Below are positions 12,646-23,962 of a DNA stretch of 64,000 nt, piece after piece. Position 1 is the stretch's first letter, and each line of letters opens with the position of its first letter. The DNA lies in contig NC_035170.2 of assembly GCF_001659605.2 (NCBI RefSeq), forward strand, positions 19,790,948 through 19,854,947. The letters are read 5' to 3'. The DNA comes from Manihot esculenta (Eukaryota > Streptophyta > Magnoliopsida > Malpighiales > Euphorbiaceae). Under the pieces are notes generated by a model, which saw nothing but the letters and a program-made list of their open reading frames with translations, did not search any database and was not told the origin of the DNA. Made by a program: the position numbers and the translations under genes.

Positions 12646-14798
12646 ACATTCGTCCTCGAATGTTTACAATAACAATAACATATATGCAAATAAGCAAGTA
12701 CGGAAAGCCTAACACCTTTTTCTACGAAGAGACACAGATACCCCTGGAGTAAAACTCCCGGGTTGGCTATACGTTCTGACTCTGCTGACCCTTAACTGCT
12801 TAATCTGTGTCCACACTCTACCTGGATTACTGATCACTCCTGTCTGTACATAGTCCACTTGACTCTCTTTGCTACCTACTGACTTCCCTTTCTCTTTACC
12901 TTTTCTTAGTTCTATGCACACTACTCTGGTTACACTCACCTTTGCTTCTCTGTACTCACCCGATCAGAGGAGCAACAGCTCTAAGGCAAGGCTAGATGAC
13001 GTGATTATAGCTTTCTCTATGGTGACACATCACGAGTCACACAGACATGCCCCGAAACCGAACTCAGATTACAGAACTTGGCCTCTATGCCGTGTTCTCT
13101 TAGCTACACCACTTAGTAGATAAGGGGCATGCTTCTCTATCATAGTCTACACTTTTGCTGCGCCACTCTAATCCTTGCCCGCCTTTCTTCTTTTTTTCTA
13201 TCCTGACTTTTTCTCTTTTGATCCTTCTACCTACACTGGACTATCTCTAGCTCTTTAGCTCGTTAGCTCGTCTCTCTAGGATAAACTGATAAGCGACTTT
13301 TAACTGAGGGCAGCTAACATCTCATCTGCCTTTCCCAGTAAATACTATCTTGTATACGCAGAGTCGCTGAGCAGTGTTACCCCTTACCTCTGGTTTACTC
13401 ATCTAGTACACTGACTTTTCTCTCTTATTCGCAACATCTAGTTCCCACCCACCTCTTAGATCTATCGTGGAGGCTAATCAGCTCCAACTAGCGGTCTCCA
13501 CCGATCTGCGTGGGAACACCTGTCCGTGGTAGTGGCCTTGTGCAACTGGTCACAGTTGTGACAAAATCTCACGGTTTCATCCTTCGGTTCTCACAACGAT
13601 ACTGGAACATTCCAGGGTGTGTGGTACTAAGTCGGATAGAATCCTTCGCTACCAAGTGCACACTGCTTTACTATCTCTCTCAACATGCTTTTCTAGGTCT
13701 TACAGGTTTTCATCTCTTACATGCTATAGGTACCATTTCGAAGGAAGAGGTGAAGATGAGTCTCCCTCCTCACTTAACGTCCAGATTCTATTGGTAATCC
13801 TGCTAACTTGTCTGGGATATATCACTCTCTTTCTCTTTTTCTGTCTATGAGTACTGAGGCTGGTTCCCTGACCTGACTGTTATGCATTCAAACAAGAGCA
13901 AGAAAACCCCTAACTATCTTTCCTAAAGTGTTCACGAGCCTGTAGGGCTGATCTCACACTTCTGGGAATACCCTACTATCCTTTTTAAGGACTAACTCTG
14001 ATCCATCTGAGCCTTTGACCTTTGAACTTTCCTACCTTGTCGTTACAGACGTAGGTAGTACCTCGAGTAGCTAGCCAATCCGCCCTAGGTTGACATCACC
14101 AGTCATCCCTAGAACCATAAGGTCAGCTGGAAGGCATCTACTACTCTCAACAAACTCTGAACTGAATCGACAGACTGACTCTGCCACAGATGGATCACAC
14201 TCGGGTTCACTCACCCAAAGAAAACACTCTAAGCCCAGAAGTTATCAAACCCCCCTCTATCTACGGCTCTCAAAACAACAGGGAAAGAAACATCAGGGTC
14301 CACTAGAACCTACACATCTGAACACCCTCAAGTGAACGTATTTGACGTCACCATGTTTGATGATGAAGATCCAAGCTAAAGCTAATGAATCTTTCCTCGG
14401 GAACCGACCAAAGAAAAGGAGAACTCTCTCCTCCTGCCTCAACCCCTGTCCTAAAACATGGCTAGAGCTACAGGCTGAGTTACACTACTAGAAGTCATCT
14501 GCTGGGACTGTGCCAACCAGGGCCGCAGTAGGACACTCACAGAACATGAGTCCTTCCTGCTCGCATCTATACATGCCGTAGTCCCATACCAACAAACTAC
14601 TTTTGTGTAAACTCCACGCCTTACGCATCCAGAACTATCTGAATTAGAGCTCAAGCACTACCTAATTCCAGACTAACATGAAATCTCTTTCTACACTTTC
14701 TTACTTTACATTATTCTACTCTGTTCTTTCTCTGCTTTGTTCTACCTCATTTACTCTTCTCTTTGCTTACTTTTATCTTCCTTACTTTTATTCTTTTT
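12646..14798 (-). pseudogene. Decayed pol/gag remnant of nested element
   Basis: No long frame survives. Short stretches align by eye with the outer element on the minus strand: 13040-13115 with its reverse transcriptase (5470-5560), 14040-14130 with the protease region (6360-6420), 14200-14330 with the protease start, and 14450-14660 with the zinc-knuckle area of gag. The length from polypurine tract to zinc knuckle is about 1.9 kb against 3.7 kb in the outer element, so much of pol, including the integrase end, is deleted. Stops and frameshifts are frequent, in contrast to the well preserved LTRs. Confidence 0.7.
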
Positions 14799-15309
14799 AT
14801 GTATGCTGTAATAGTGTAGTGGACATGATGTAATTAAAAGATTAACGGTCATGTAATGTATAGATCTGTACTGTCATATACGGATAGACTTGTGCTTTCC
14901 CTAGTGTTTTTGCTGTTGTGTGATGTTTGCTTAATCCCCTGTACATGAATCCTGTTTTACGTTTCTTGATGAGAAATGTGTGAGTTAGGCTTAATGTATG
15001 ACTTCGATGAGATACCAGTGGAATGTGTTACAGATTAAAAGGGTTTCATTCCCATGACCCACAGCAGATAGTAGTCCCTAGTATAGGCCCTGAGGGCCAT
15101 TTCAGATTGACATATCTGAGTAGCAGTAGTTAAGCCTACAGAGTTTTACAGGATTGTTGAGTCTATTTGTATCATGTCTGGGATTTATCAGGTACACAGA
15201 GAGTATAGTCGGCTTGCTACGGGTCCCGGCAGCCTTAAGCCGATCTGGATCCTAGTGCCAGTGATGGTTCGGACCGTTACTGAGGGGTACCGGTTTCCGG
15301 GTCGTTACA
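14799..15309 (+). repeat. Inverted LTR segment (511 bp) of nested element
   Basis: This is the reverse complement of 10356-10865, nearly base for base, and ends GGGTCGTTACA at 15309. It is the missing first part of the right-hand LTR, which resumes at 17199 with the equivalent of position 10870. Confidence 0.93.
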
Positions 15310-15312
15310 GAT

Positions 15313-15324
15313 TGGTATCAGAGC
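15313..15324 (+). other. Primer binding site (initiator tRNA-Met type)
   Basis: TGGTATCAGAGC three bases after the LTR end, the standard plant retrotransposon site complementary to the 3' end of initiator methionine tRNA. Confidence 0.9.
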
Positions 15325-15603
15325 ATAGGGCCTCAAGAGTACAGTGTGTTGAGCATCTTTGTTCAAGGACTAGAGATATCCCACATCGGAAAGAGGTGTT
15401 GTCTTGTATAGGAAGGGAAGCACAATAGGTCAAATCATGTCCACTAAGATAGGATGTGGAGTCCTGTCTTGCATGCTGATGTGAAATGCCATGATGAGCT
15501 GTATATGCATTATTGATATGTTGATATGTGTTGCGGATTTATGTGTTCTCACATGGATCAGTTGTTGATATGTTTGTGTGATGTTGTGCTTTTCAGAGGC
15601 AGG

Positions 15604-17030
15604 ATGAGAGGAACTCGTCGATCTGTTAGATTGACTGAAGCTCCGCCGGAGGATGAGGACATGGATGCTCACCTCCCCGTTCTGCAAAGGGCAACATCAG
15701 ATAGCTTAAGCAGAGAAGGTACATCAAGGGACCCTAGAAGGTCTGTTGATGAGAGTAGAAGGGGAGTCGTTCAGAGTGGTGTGTCAGGGTTTATGAGAGA
15801 CATAGAGGAGGATGAGCAGAGTAGCGATGGTAGCTTTGGCACGAGTAGGTTGGGAGGAGATATGGGTGAGTCCCAAGAAGGCACTCAGGCCTCGAGATTT
15901 GTTCCACCTCAGTATCCATCCTACCAGTGGGGGGCAGAGTACCCGATGAGAGGGACATCAGAGTTGCCTAGATATAACCCATATCCCACCTTTATGCCCT
16001 ATCCTTCCTTTTACCCGCCATATCCACCGTCATATTCACAGTATACCATGTTTCCACCCTTCTTTTGTTACCCAGGGTCAGTAAACCCTAACCCAGAGCA
16101 TGTTGCACCTCCTCCAACATCAGTAGCCCCAGTTATCCAAACACCCAAGCCTAGTTCACCTGGAGGAAGTGAGGTAATGATGACGGATTATTTGAGGTTG
16201 GATGTTCCCACATTGGAGACTGGTGATGACCCTGTTGCGTATCTTAGACTGGTCAAGATGATAGCTGATGAGTTGGGAGCCAGTGAGAGTAGAGCCATTC
16301 AGATGGCAGGGGTCACCTTACAGTGTAAAGAGGTAAGGGAATGGTTCAACCAGTATGTGAACCCGAGGGTAGAAAGCTTATCCTGGGAGCAGTTTGCTTT
16401 AGAGTTTGCAGGATGGGCTTGTCCAGATAGCATAAGGGAGCGTAAAGAGAGTGAATGTGAGTAGCCAGGGCAGACAGAAAATATGAGTGTAGAAACTGAC
16501 CCAGAGAACAGTGATCGTTTCCCTTTGGGTGAGGCTGCTGCAAAGAATAAAAAGAAAGTGAGAGGCCTAAAAGGGTCAAAGAAAAGAGAGTTCTGGAATA
16601 GGGTAAAGTTTGGCATGGGTTTTCGCGAGGGTTCGAGTTCTGGTTGGGATAGTTCTGGATGTGCGACGTGTGGTAGGAGGCACAAAGGAGTCTGTCGGGC
16701 TAGGACAACAGCATGTTTCAGGTGCGGACAGGAGGGGCACATGGCACGAGAGTGTCCCACTACGGTCATAGCAGCACAGTTCCCACAGACATCCTCAGAC
16801 CATATACTTCCACTAGAAGCTCCAGCCTCAATGCAGAGCAGAGGTAGAGAAAGAGGGGTAGGCCCTTCTTCAGTCGGTGCCTTAGGTAAAGATCCGTCAG
16901 TTCCGGCTCGGATTTTCACCCAGGTTCAGCCAGAGACAGACACACCGAACACAGTGGTGCCAGGTAAGCTCACTTTTGAGTGTTCTGATGTGTATGGTTT
17001 TCTGGACACTAGTAGACTATCAGTTGATAT
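15604..17030 (+). pseudogene. gag of nested element, inverted relative to its LTRs
   Basis: Starts at ATG 15604 (MRGTRRSVRLTEAPPEDED), the same start as the outer gag at 23701. The protein has a charged N-terminus, a Pro/Tyr-rich linker (about 15900-16080), a capsid region with GDDPVAYLRLVK and REWFNQYVNPRVESLSWEQF, then an amber stop at 16462-16464. The same frame continues after the stop through a Lys-rich linker into a CCHC knuckle [14 protein letters not shown] (about 16709-16753) and the beginning of the protease (CSDVYGFLDT), after which similarity ends. Roughly 85 codons of capsid present in the outer element are missing around the stop. It is much better preserved than the remnant at 12646-14798. 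Confidence 0.85.
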
Positions 17031-17198
17031 GAAAATAGTAACGTGTAAGAGAGTTAGATGGTCAGAGATAACGAGTGCATTGTTAAAGGTTAGTGAGCCA
17101 GGAAAGAGCTTGATAGCTATAGCCGTGGATTTTATCAATCCAGCTAGAAAGAGTGATCTCTCATCTCTGAGTAGAGACCTTACGTGTAAGAAAGAAAG

Positions 17199-20100
17199 AG
17201 CACAACTTTCCTCTGTACTCTTGCTGACTTTGATTTCCCATAGCTATCTCAGGACCTGCAAAACTGGGGTTAAGGGAGTGGGATGAGCTCTAGAGCCCAG
17301 TGAGGAGGAACAGTAAAAACAGTTCATTCATTACATGCTCTCATGAAATGCATCACATCACAAACATATCATCTCAAAGATGAACTTGTCACCAATAGCC
17401 CTCAACTACATGTTATCATACCAACTGTGCTAAGGAGATGATGTCATCACCTGGTCTACACTTATCTCTCTGATATCATAACATGACTAACTGTGCCAAG
17501 GAGACGAGGTCTCACCTGGTCTACACTTAACTCTGATTTGATAGCCCAGCTGTCTCACTCATAGTACCAGGAGCGACCTGGACTATCCAGGGGCGACCTG
17601 GTATGGCTATCTCATGCCATAATTCTGTATCTGCTCTCTGTCAAGTGCTAAGGATCATCCAACATTCATCCACAGGAATAACTGTAACGACCCGGAAATC
17701 CGACCCGTTACCGGCGCTAGGATCCAGATCGGCTTAAGGCCGCCGGGACCCGTAGCAAGCCAACATACCTCCTGTAAACCTGTGGAATCCCATACATAAC
17801 AACATATACATGATCTGTAAAAATTTTTCTTTTCTCTTATCCAAGCAAAACCTGTGCATGCACAAATCATACATAAACCCCACACTGGAGTCCTCATCAA
17901 ATACTCCAATGGGGTATCATCATCATACATATCAGCTTGGATAATCATGGTCATTAACATCATTACTCATTAACCCTCTGCACATAATGGGGATTCACAC
18001 ACCTCTAGGTCAAGCACTACTATAATCCTCAATACATCATCAAATCATTCATTACATTACATGGTCATAAATACTCATTACATCATGTTCATGTCCACTA
18101 CTATCTATTACAACATACATGACTTAACTTCACTCTAGCCGACTTCCCGATCTATCCTGTACCTGCAACTCTGGGGATAAAGGGAGTGGGGTGAGCTACT
18201 AGAGCCCAGTGAGCAGAATAATAAAACATCAATTTAAATCATGCTTTCATGTATGCGCCATAACACAAACATTTCACAACAAGGATGAACTTGTCACCAT
18301 TTAGCCCCTATCTTTCTTACTTAAACATGCCGGGGGCGTGGAGCCGTAGCAGGCACACCCGGACTTCCATAATCTGTCATAGTGCCAGGGGCGTAGAGCC
18401 GTAGCAGGCACACCTGGACTTACATAGGCTATCATGACATACAAGGGCTAATGGATCATTCAACATTCATCCACATCAACAACAAGGTATGCAATGCAAC
18501 ATATTCGTGAATTCTAATGCAAACAACCTAATATATCTCATGGCATTCATGATGCGTGTATCATGCTAAAACATTTCATTAATTTGCTTTAAAACTTAAA
18601 GTTTATTCCACTCACCTCTGGCTTGCTCTGAAGAGACTCTGAAGCAGCTGGCTCACTGCTGGGGGTCTCGGTTCCTCGGGTCCGAACCTACACAGGTGGA
18701 CTCAAATGAGGGACCAAACATACATGAACATGACTCTAAAATACTCCCCAAAAACCCCCTAAAACATCCTGAAAACATCACATGAAAACATGCAAGAAAT
18801 GGCTGAACAGGGCACTTTCGGCGGCAGGTTCGGCGGCCGAAAGTCCCTCCAGAGACGAAAGTCAGGCAGGTTCGGCGGCACCTTCGGCGGCCGAAAGTGC
18901 CAGACAGAGACGAAAGTCTCTTTTCGGGGGCACCTTCGGCAGCCGAATGCTGCCTCCACAAGAGGGGTTCGGCGGCCGAAACTACCTTCGGCTGCCGAAC
19001 CTGGTTTCTGCCAAACGGGCAGAAACTTGGTTCAAATGAACCTCCTGCCTCCCAAAACCATAAATCATGCATAAACTTGATCTACACCATGCACACTTCA
19101 CATACATCACACCTAGGGTCTCAAACTATAATATACCCCAACTACAACACTTCAAACAACACATTTCCAACATACATTGCTCATCAAAGCATCAAAACCC
19201 ATAAACTCAACATATACCCTAACATGCATTTTTACCCATAGATCTTGCATAAAACTTAGTTAAAACACATAAGGAGCTTAAGATCGGCTCTTACCTCTTG
19301 AAGATCGAGAGGGAGACGACCCAAACTTGGAGATCCACGGAAATGAGCTCCCAAGTTCCCAAAGCTCCAAAACTTGGTTTAAATGTTCAAAACTTGCAAG
19401 GTGAGTTTAAAACTCAAGAAAAATGGAAGAGATTTGGAGGAAGAACACAAGATTTGCTAAGGGAAGGTCGGAAGCTTGCTGCGGCCGAAAATGGGAGAAA
19501 ACCTCGCCCATTTCGGCTAAGGGTCCCTTTTATAGTGGCTGGCCAGGCCACGTTCGGGGGCCGAAAGTGCCTCCGCATGCATGCAAGGTTCGGCGGCCGA
19601 ACTTGACTTTCGGCGGCCGAACCTGGACTTCCCTCACTCATGCTTTCGGGGGCCTAACGTGCCTCCAAAACGCATGCATGTTCGGCGGCCGAACTTGACT
19701 TTCGGCGGCCGAACCTGGGTTTCCCTCCAAAGACTTTTCATGTAAAAACTCATTTAATCTCTTACTTAAAAACATGAAATACACGAAAACATTTCATAAA
19801 ATCATAGTTTTACCCTTCTAGAGGTTTCCGACATCCGAGGTCCCACCGGACGGTAGGGATTTCGATACCGGAGTCTAGCCGGGTATTACAATAACAACTT
19901 ATGCAATGCATCATATTCGTGAATTCTAATGCAACACAACCTAATACATAACATGACAGTTTATGATGCATGGATCATGCTAGAATCGTGTCAGGTCTCA
20001 AGATAACATATTGAGTTTAGTTCCACTCACCTGTAGCCTCTGCTTGGCTAACTCTGGGCTACCTTTAACGCTGACGCAGCTACTACTGCTAAACCCCTCG

Positions 20101-21157
20101 GTTCCTCGGGTCCAATCCTACAATGGAGGACTCAAATGAGGTACCAAACATATTCTATACAACAGATAAACATCTCTTATACAACTTCCCAAAACCCCTC
20201 TAAAACACCTCAAAACATGCATGCAAAACAAGCAAAGGAAGGCTAGACAGGGCACCTTCGGCGGCCGAATGTCTCCTCCAGAGACGAAAGTCGGGCATGT
20301 TCGGCGGCCGAATCCTCCTTCGGCTGCCGAACCTGAGTTCAACATGAACTCAGCTTCAAGCTTCAACCAGCCTCCCAACTCTTTCCATACTCCCCCAACA
20401 CGTGTCGTCAACCTCTCAACCTATGCATATACTCATGTACATGCTCCAAGGGGTCCAAAACTAACTTAAAACCCCAACAAAACAATACACATAACACATA
20501 ATCATGCATAACCCATGAAAACACTAAAACTAACCTATATAAGCAACTCTACCCTTAATCCTCGTTACAAGCTGTTATAATCCATTAAAAACAAGGTCAA
20601 AACTTCCCTTACCTTTGGACAACAGAAGCTAAACAATCTGAACTCAGCTATGCACCAACACCTCTTCTTCTTCACTAAACCACCAAAGCTCTCCCTCTTT
20701 TCTCAAAAATGTTCAAAACACTTTACCACCCTCAAACCTGAGCATGGGTGATTAAAACTTTGCAGATGAGTCATAGGAGACGTGGCCTCATCTCCAGCCA
20801 TGTTCAGGAGGCAACACCTGTCCAAAAACCCTGGCTGAGGCGTGCACAATAGCTGGCTAACCAGCTCAGCTTCGGCTGCCGAATCGCATGCAAACCATGC
20901 AACATTCGGGGGCCGAACTTGAACTTCGGGGGCCGAACATTGAGCACTTTTGGCGGCCGAACTTACCTTCGGCGGCCGAACCTGGCCTTTGTCCCCTAAG
21001 CCTTTTCTTTTCAACACTCAATCCTATTCTATGCCAAACCTTACAAAGTCTTAAAAACATTTAGCAACTCTTTCTAATACCTTACTAGAAGTCTCTGACA
21101 TCCCCGAATTCCACCGGACGGTAGGAATTCCGATGTTTGAATTAGCCGGGTATTACA
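17199..21157 (-). repeat. 5' LTR of nested element, split by a solo LTR and missing its first 514 bp
   Basis: 17199-17682 matches 10870-11350 and 19891-21157 matches the rest of LTR B to its end GTATTACA. The first 510 bp lie inverted at 14799-15309. CTGAC follows directly (21158-21162), completing the target duplication of the nested element. Confidence 0.92.
17683..19890 (-). mobile_element. Solo LTR inserted in LTR B
   Basis: 2208 bp, TGTAACGACC to GTATTACA, flanked by ATAAC (17678-17682 and 19891-19895). The undisturbed site is visible in the other LTR B copy at about 11345-11360. Hairpin repeats here read CCGGG...CCCGG (about 18333) and CCAGG...CCTGG (about 18385). Confidence 0.95.
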
Positions 21158-21396
21158 CTGACATCCAGATTCCCATCCCTCCTCTGGTCCTCTTCCATAA
21201 CCTCCCTCACATCTGAAGAACTTCCTCCTCTATCTGTCCCCCTTCTGCTAGCATCAAAAGACCTTCTAGGGTCCCTTGACACTCTTTCTCTGCTTGATCT
21301 ACATGACATTGCCCTAGACAATGCAGGAGGACGGGTGCTCGTGCCCTCATCCTCAGGTGGCACTCTAGTCAATCGTGCAGATCGACGAGTTCCCCT
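21158..21396 (-). pseudogene. N-terminal segment of outer gag
   Basis: The minus strand encodes a segment rich in Arg, Ser, Asp and Glu (RVSRDPRRSFDASRRG and VMEEDQRRDG) that parallels residues about 20-90 of the gag at 15604. It lies between the nested element and the solo LTR at 21397 and joins the start codon at 23701 once that LTR is removed. Confidence 0.85.
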
Positions 21397-23693
21397 TGTA
21401 ACGACCCGAAAATAGAACCGCTACCGGCGCTAGGATCCGGGTCGGTTTAAGGCCGCCAAGACCCGTAGCAAGCCTGACTTGCAACCTGAAAACCTGTTTA
21501 ATCCCATACATGATCAAGAAAAACATAAAAATTTAAAACTTTTCTTTCATACATCCAACTCAACCTGAACATACATTGCACATAGCCATAATCATAATCA
21601 TGATCCCTCTGTGGGATCTCATCAATGCCCCAATGGGCGATACATCATAAGATGAGTTGGCTTTCATGAACATAATAAAACATTTTTTATCATGTAATAA
21701 AAGGGATACCTCATACACAATGTCAAGCACAATATCTAATCCTCAATATCATTACATGACTGAAACTGTACTTTTACATAACATTAATACATCTATCATG
21801 TCCACACTAACTATTACATACACGTGACTTCATTACTCTTGTAAACCTCCTGGTCTACCCTGTACCTGCAATCCTGGGGAAATTGGGAGAGGGGTGAGCT
21901 ACTAGAGCCCAGTGAGCAGAATAATAAAACATTTAAAACATATGATAACATGAAATGCATCACATCACAGCTAATCACATCAAGGATGAACCTGTCACCA
22001 ATAGCCCCCTACATGGTCCAACTGTGCCAGAACGTAGAATGGGTCCTGGTCTTTCCCTTACATATCATAACATAACATGGTCCAACTGTGCCAGAACGTA
22101 GAATGGGTCCTGGTCTTTCCCTTACATAGTGCCAGCGAACGTAGAATGGGTCCCACTGGTCTTACTTTCCGTACCGTACATATCACATCGTCATATCATA
22201 GATCGAGGGCTATGGATCATCCAACATTCATCCACATCAACAATAAAATGTGCAATGCAACATATTCGTGAAATTCTAATGCAAACAACCTAGTATATTT
22301 CATGGCATTCATGATGCGTGAATCATGCTAAAAGTCCATTATTTGCTTTAAAACATAGTAAGTTATTCCACTCACCTCTGGATAGCTCTGACCAGACACT
22401 GGGGCAACAGACTCACTGCTGGGGTCCTCGGTTCCTCGGGTCCGAACCTACACAGGTGGACTCAAATGAGGGACCAAACATATGTGAACATAACTCTAAA
22501 CTATCCCCCAAAAACCCCCTAAAACATCATGGAATAATCATAGAAAAACATGCAAGAAATGGCTGAACAGGGCACTTTCGGCGGCAGGTTTGGCGGCCGA
22601 AAGTCCCTCCAGAGCCGAAAGTCAGGCAGGTTCGGCGGCACCTTCGGCGGCCGAAACTCCCAGACAGAGGCGAAACTCATGCATGTTCGGCGGCACTTTC
22701 GGCGGCCGAAAGTCCCAGACAGAGACGAAAGTCTCCTTTCGGGGGCAAGCTTCGGCAGCCGAAGGCTGCCTCCACAAGAGGGTTCGGCGGCCGAAAGTCC
22801 CTTCGGCTGCCGAACCTGGTTTCTCCCAAAGGGCAGAAACTCGGTTCAAACATGCACAAATGCCTCCAAACTCAAACCAACATGCATTTAGCTCAACCAA
22901 AACATGCATTCAAGCTCCTAGGGGTCTCAAACTACCTTAAACCCCAACTACAACACATCACACACACATTACAAGCCACATTGCTCAAGAACATACATTT
23001 ATACCCATAAACATACTATGACCTAAACATGCATTCTATCCCCATGAACTTCATAAAACTTACTTAAAACATAATATAAGCTAGAGATCGACTCTTACCT
23101 CTTGAAGATCGAGAGTAGAGGCGACTAAACTTGGAGTTGGGAGAGATTTGAGTTCTTGAACCTCAAAGCTCCAAAACTTTGCTCAAAAGCTCAAATCTTC
23201 AAAACGAAGTTAAAACAAGTGAAAAACTTGAAAGATCTAGAAGAAAAACATCAAAGATCGGTGAGGGGCGGCGAAAAGCTCACCTTGGCCGAAAATGGGG
23301 AAAAGCTCGCCCGTTTTCGGCTAAGGGACCCTTTTATAGTGGCTAGCCAGGCCACGTTCGGGGGCCGAATGTGCCTCCGCATGCATGCCATGTTCGGCGG
23401 CCGAACTTGAGGTTCGGCGGCCGAACCTGGACTTCCTCACTTATGCTTTCGGGGGCCTAAAGGCACTCCCGAAGGCATACATGTTCGGCGGCCGAACTTG
23501 AGGTTCGGCGGCCGAACCTGAGTCTTCCTTCAAGGTTGCTTTTATGCAAAAACTCATTTCCATTTTACTTAAAACCATGAAATACCTTAAAACATTTTAT
23601 GAAAACATTATTCTACCCTACTAGAGGCTTCCGACATCCGAGATTCCACCGGACGGTAGGAATTCCGATACCGGAGTCTAGCCGGGTATTACA
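21397..23693 (-). mobile_element. Solo LTR inserted next to the gag start codon
   Basis: 2297 bp, TGTAACGACC to GTATTACA, flanked by CCCCT (21392-21396 and 23694-23698). It sits two codons into the outer gag, directly after the ATG at 23699-23701. It belongs to the same variant as 7793-10097: the repeat units read CCAGAACGTAGAATGGGTCCTGG and both palindrome clusters match. Confidence 0.95.
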
Positions 23694-23698
23694 CCCCT

Positions 23699-23962
23699 CA
23701 TCCTGTTTTCTGAAAAACCGCACATAACAAGCAAACATTAGCATCATATGGTTCATGTGAGCACACATGAACCCTCATCACATACATCACATATCATTAA
23801 TGCACATGCATATAATCATGGCATTTCACATCATCAGTCAAGACAGGACTCTACATCCTATCCTAGTGGACATGATCTTCCTATTGTGCTTGACCTTCTA
23901 TAACCTCTATGAGCCCGACACTCTAGGTCCGACCATATGAACCTAGGGCTCTGATACCATTC
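23699..23962 (-). other. Leader, gag start codon and primer site of outer element
   Basis: On the minus strand the 5' LTR ends at 23963, followed by a primer site TGGTATCAGAGCCCTAGG (23942-23959) for initiator tRNA-Met, a leader of about 240 nt, and the gag start ATGA at 23701-23698. The first codons match the nested gag (MRGTRR). Confidence 0.88.

Larger units (their letters stand above)
10356..21157 (-). mobile_element. Nested LTR element (subfamily B), rearranged and non-autonomous
   Basis: Flanked by CTGAC at 10351-10355 and 21158-21162, so the whole interval behaves as one insertion into the outer gag. Plus-strand order: complete LTR B (10356-12627); polypurine tract and decayed pol/gag remnants on the minus strand (12628-14798); an inverted block with the first 511 bp of an LTR, primer site and gag on the plus strand (14799-17198); the rest of the second LTR (17199-21157), itself split by a solo LTR. 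Uninverting 14799-17198 rebuilds the second LTR with only about four bases missing. No usable reverse transcriptase or integrase is left, so mobilisation would have depended on another element. Confidence 0.88.

Noticed and set aside
13510..13850. Two overlapping plus-strand frames of 77-95 codons
   Set aside because: They lie antisense to the decayed pol remnant of the nested element and resemble no protein I know.
15174..15428. Frame running from the LTR through the primer site on the plus strand
   Set aside because: It lies in LTR and leader sequence; the gag start at 15604 is supported by the matching start of the outer gag.
16462..16464. In-frame amber between capsid and zinc knuckle of the nested gag as a programmed readthrough site
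   Set aside because: It coincides with a deletion of capsid sequence that the outer element keeps, and the outer element has no stop there. Decay is simpler.
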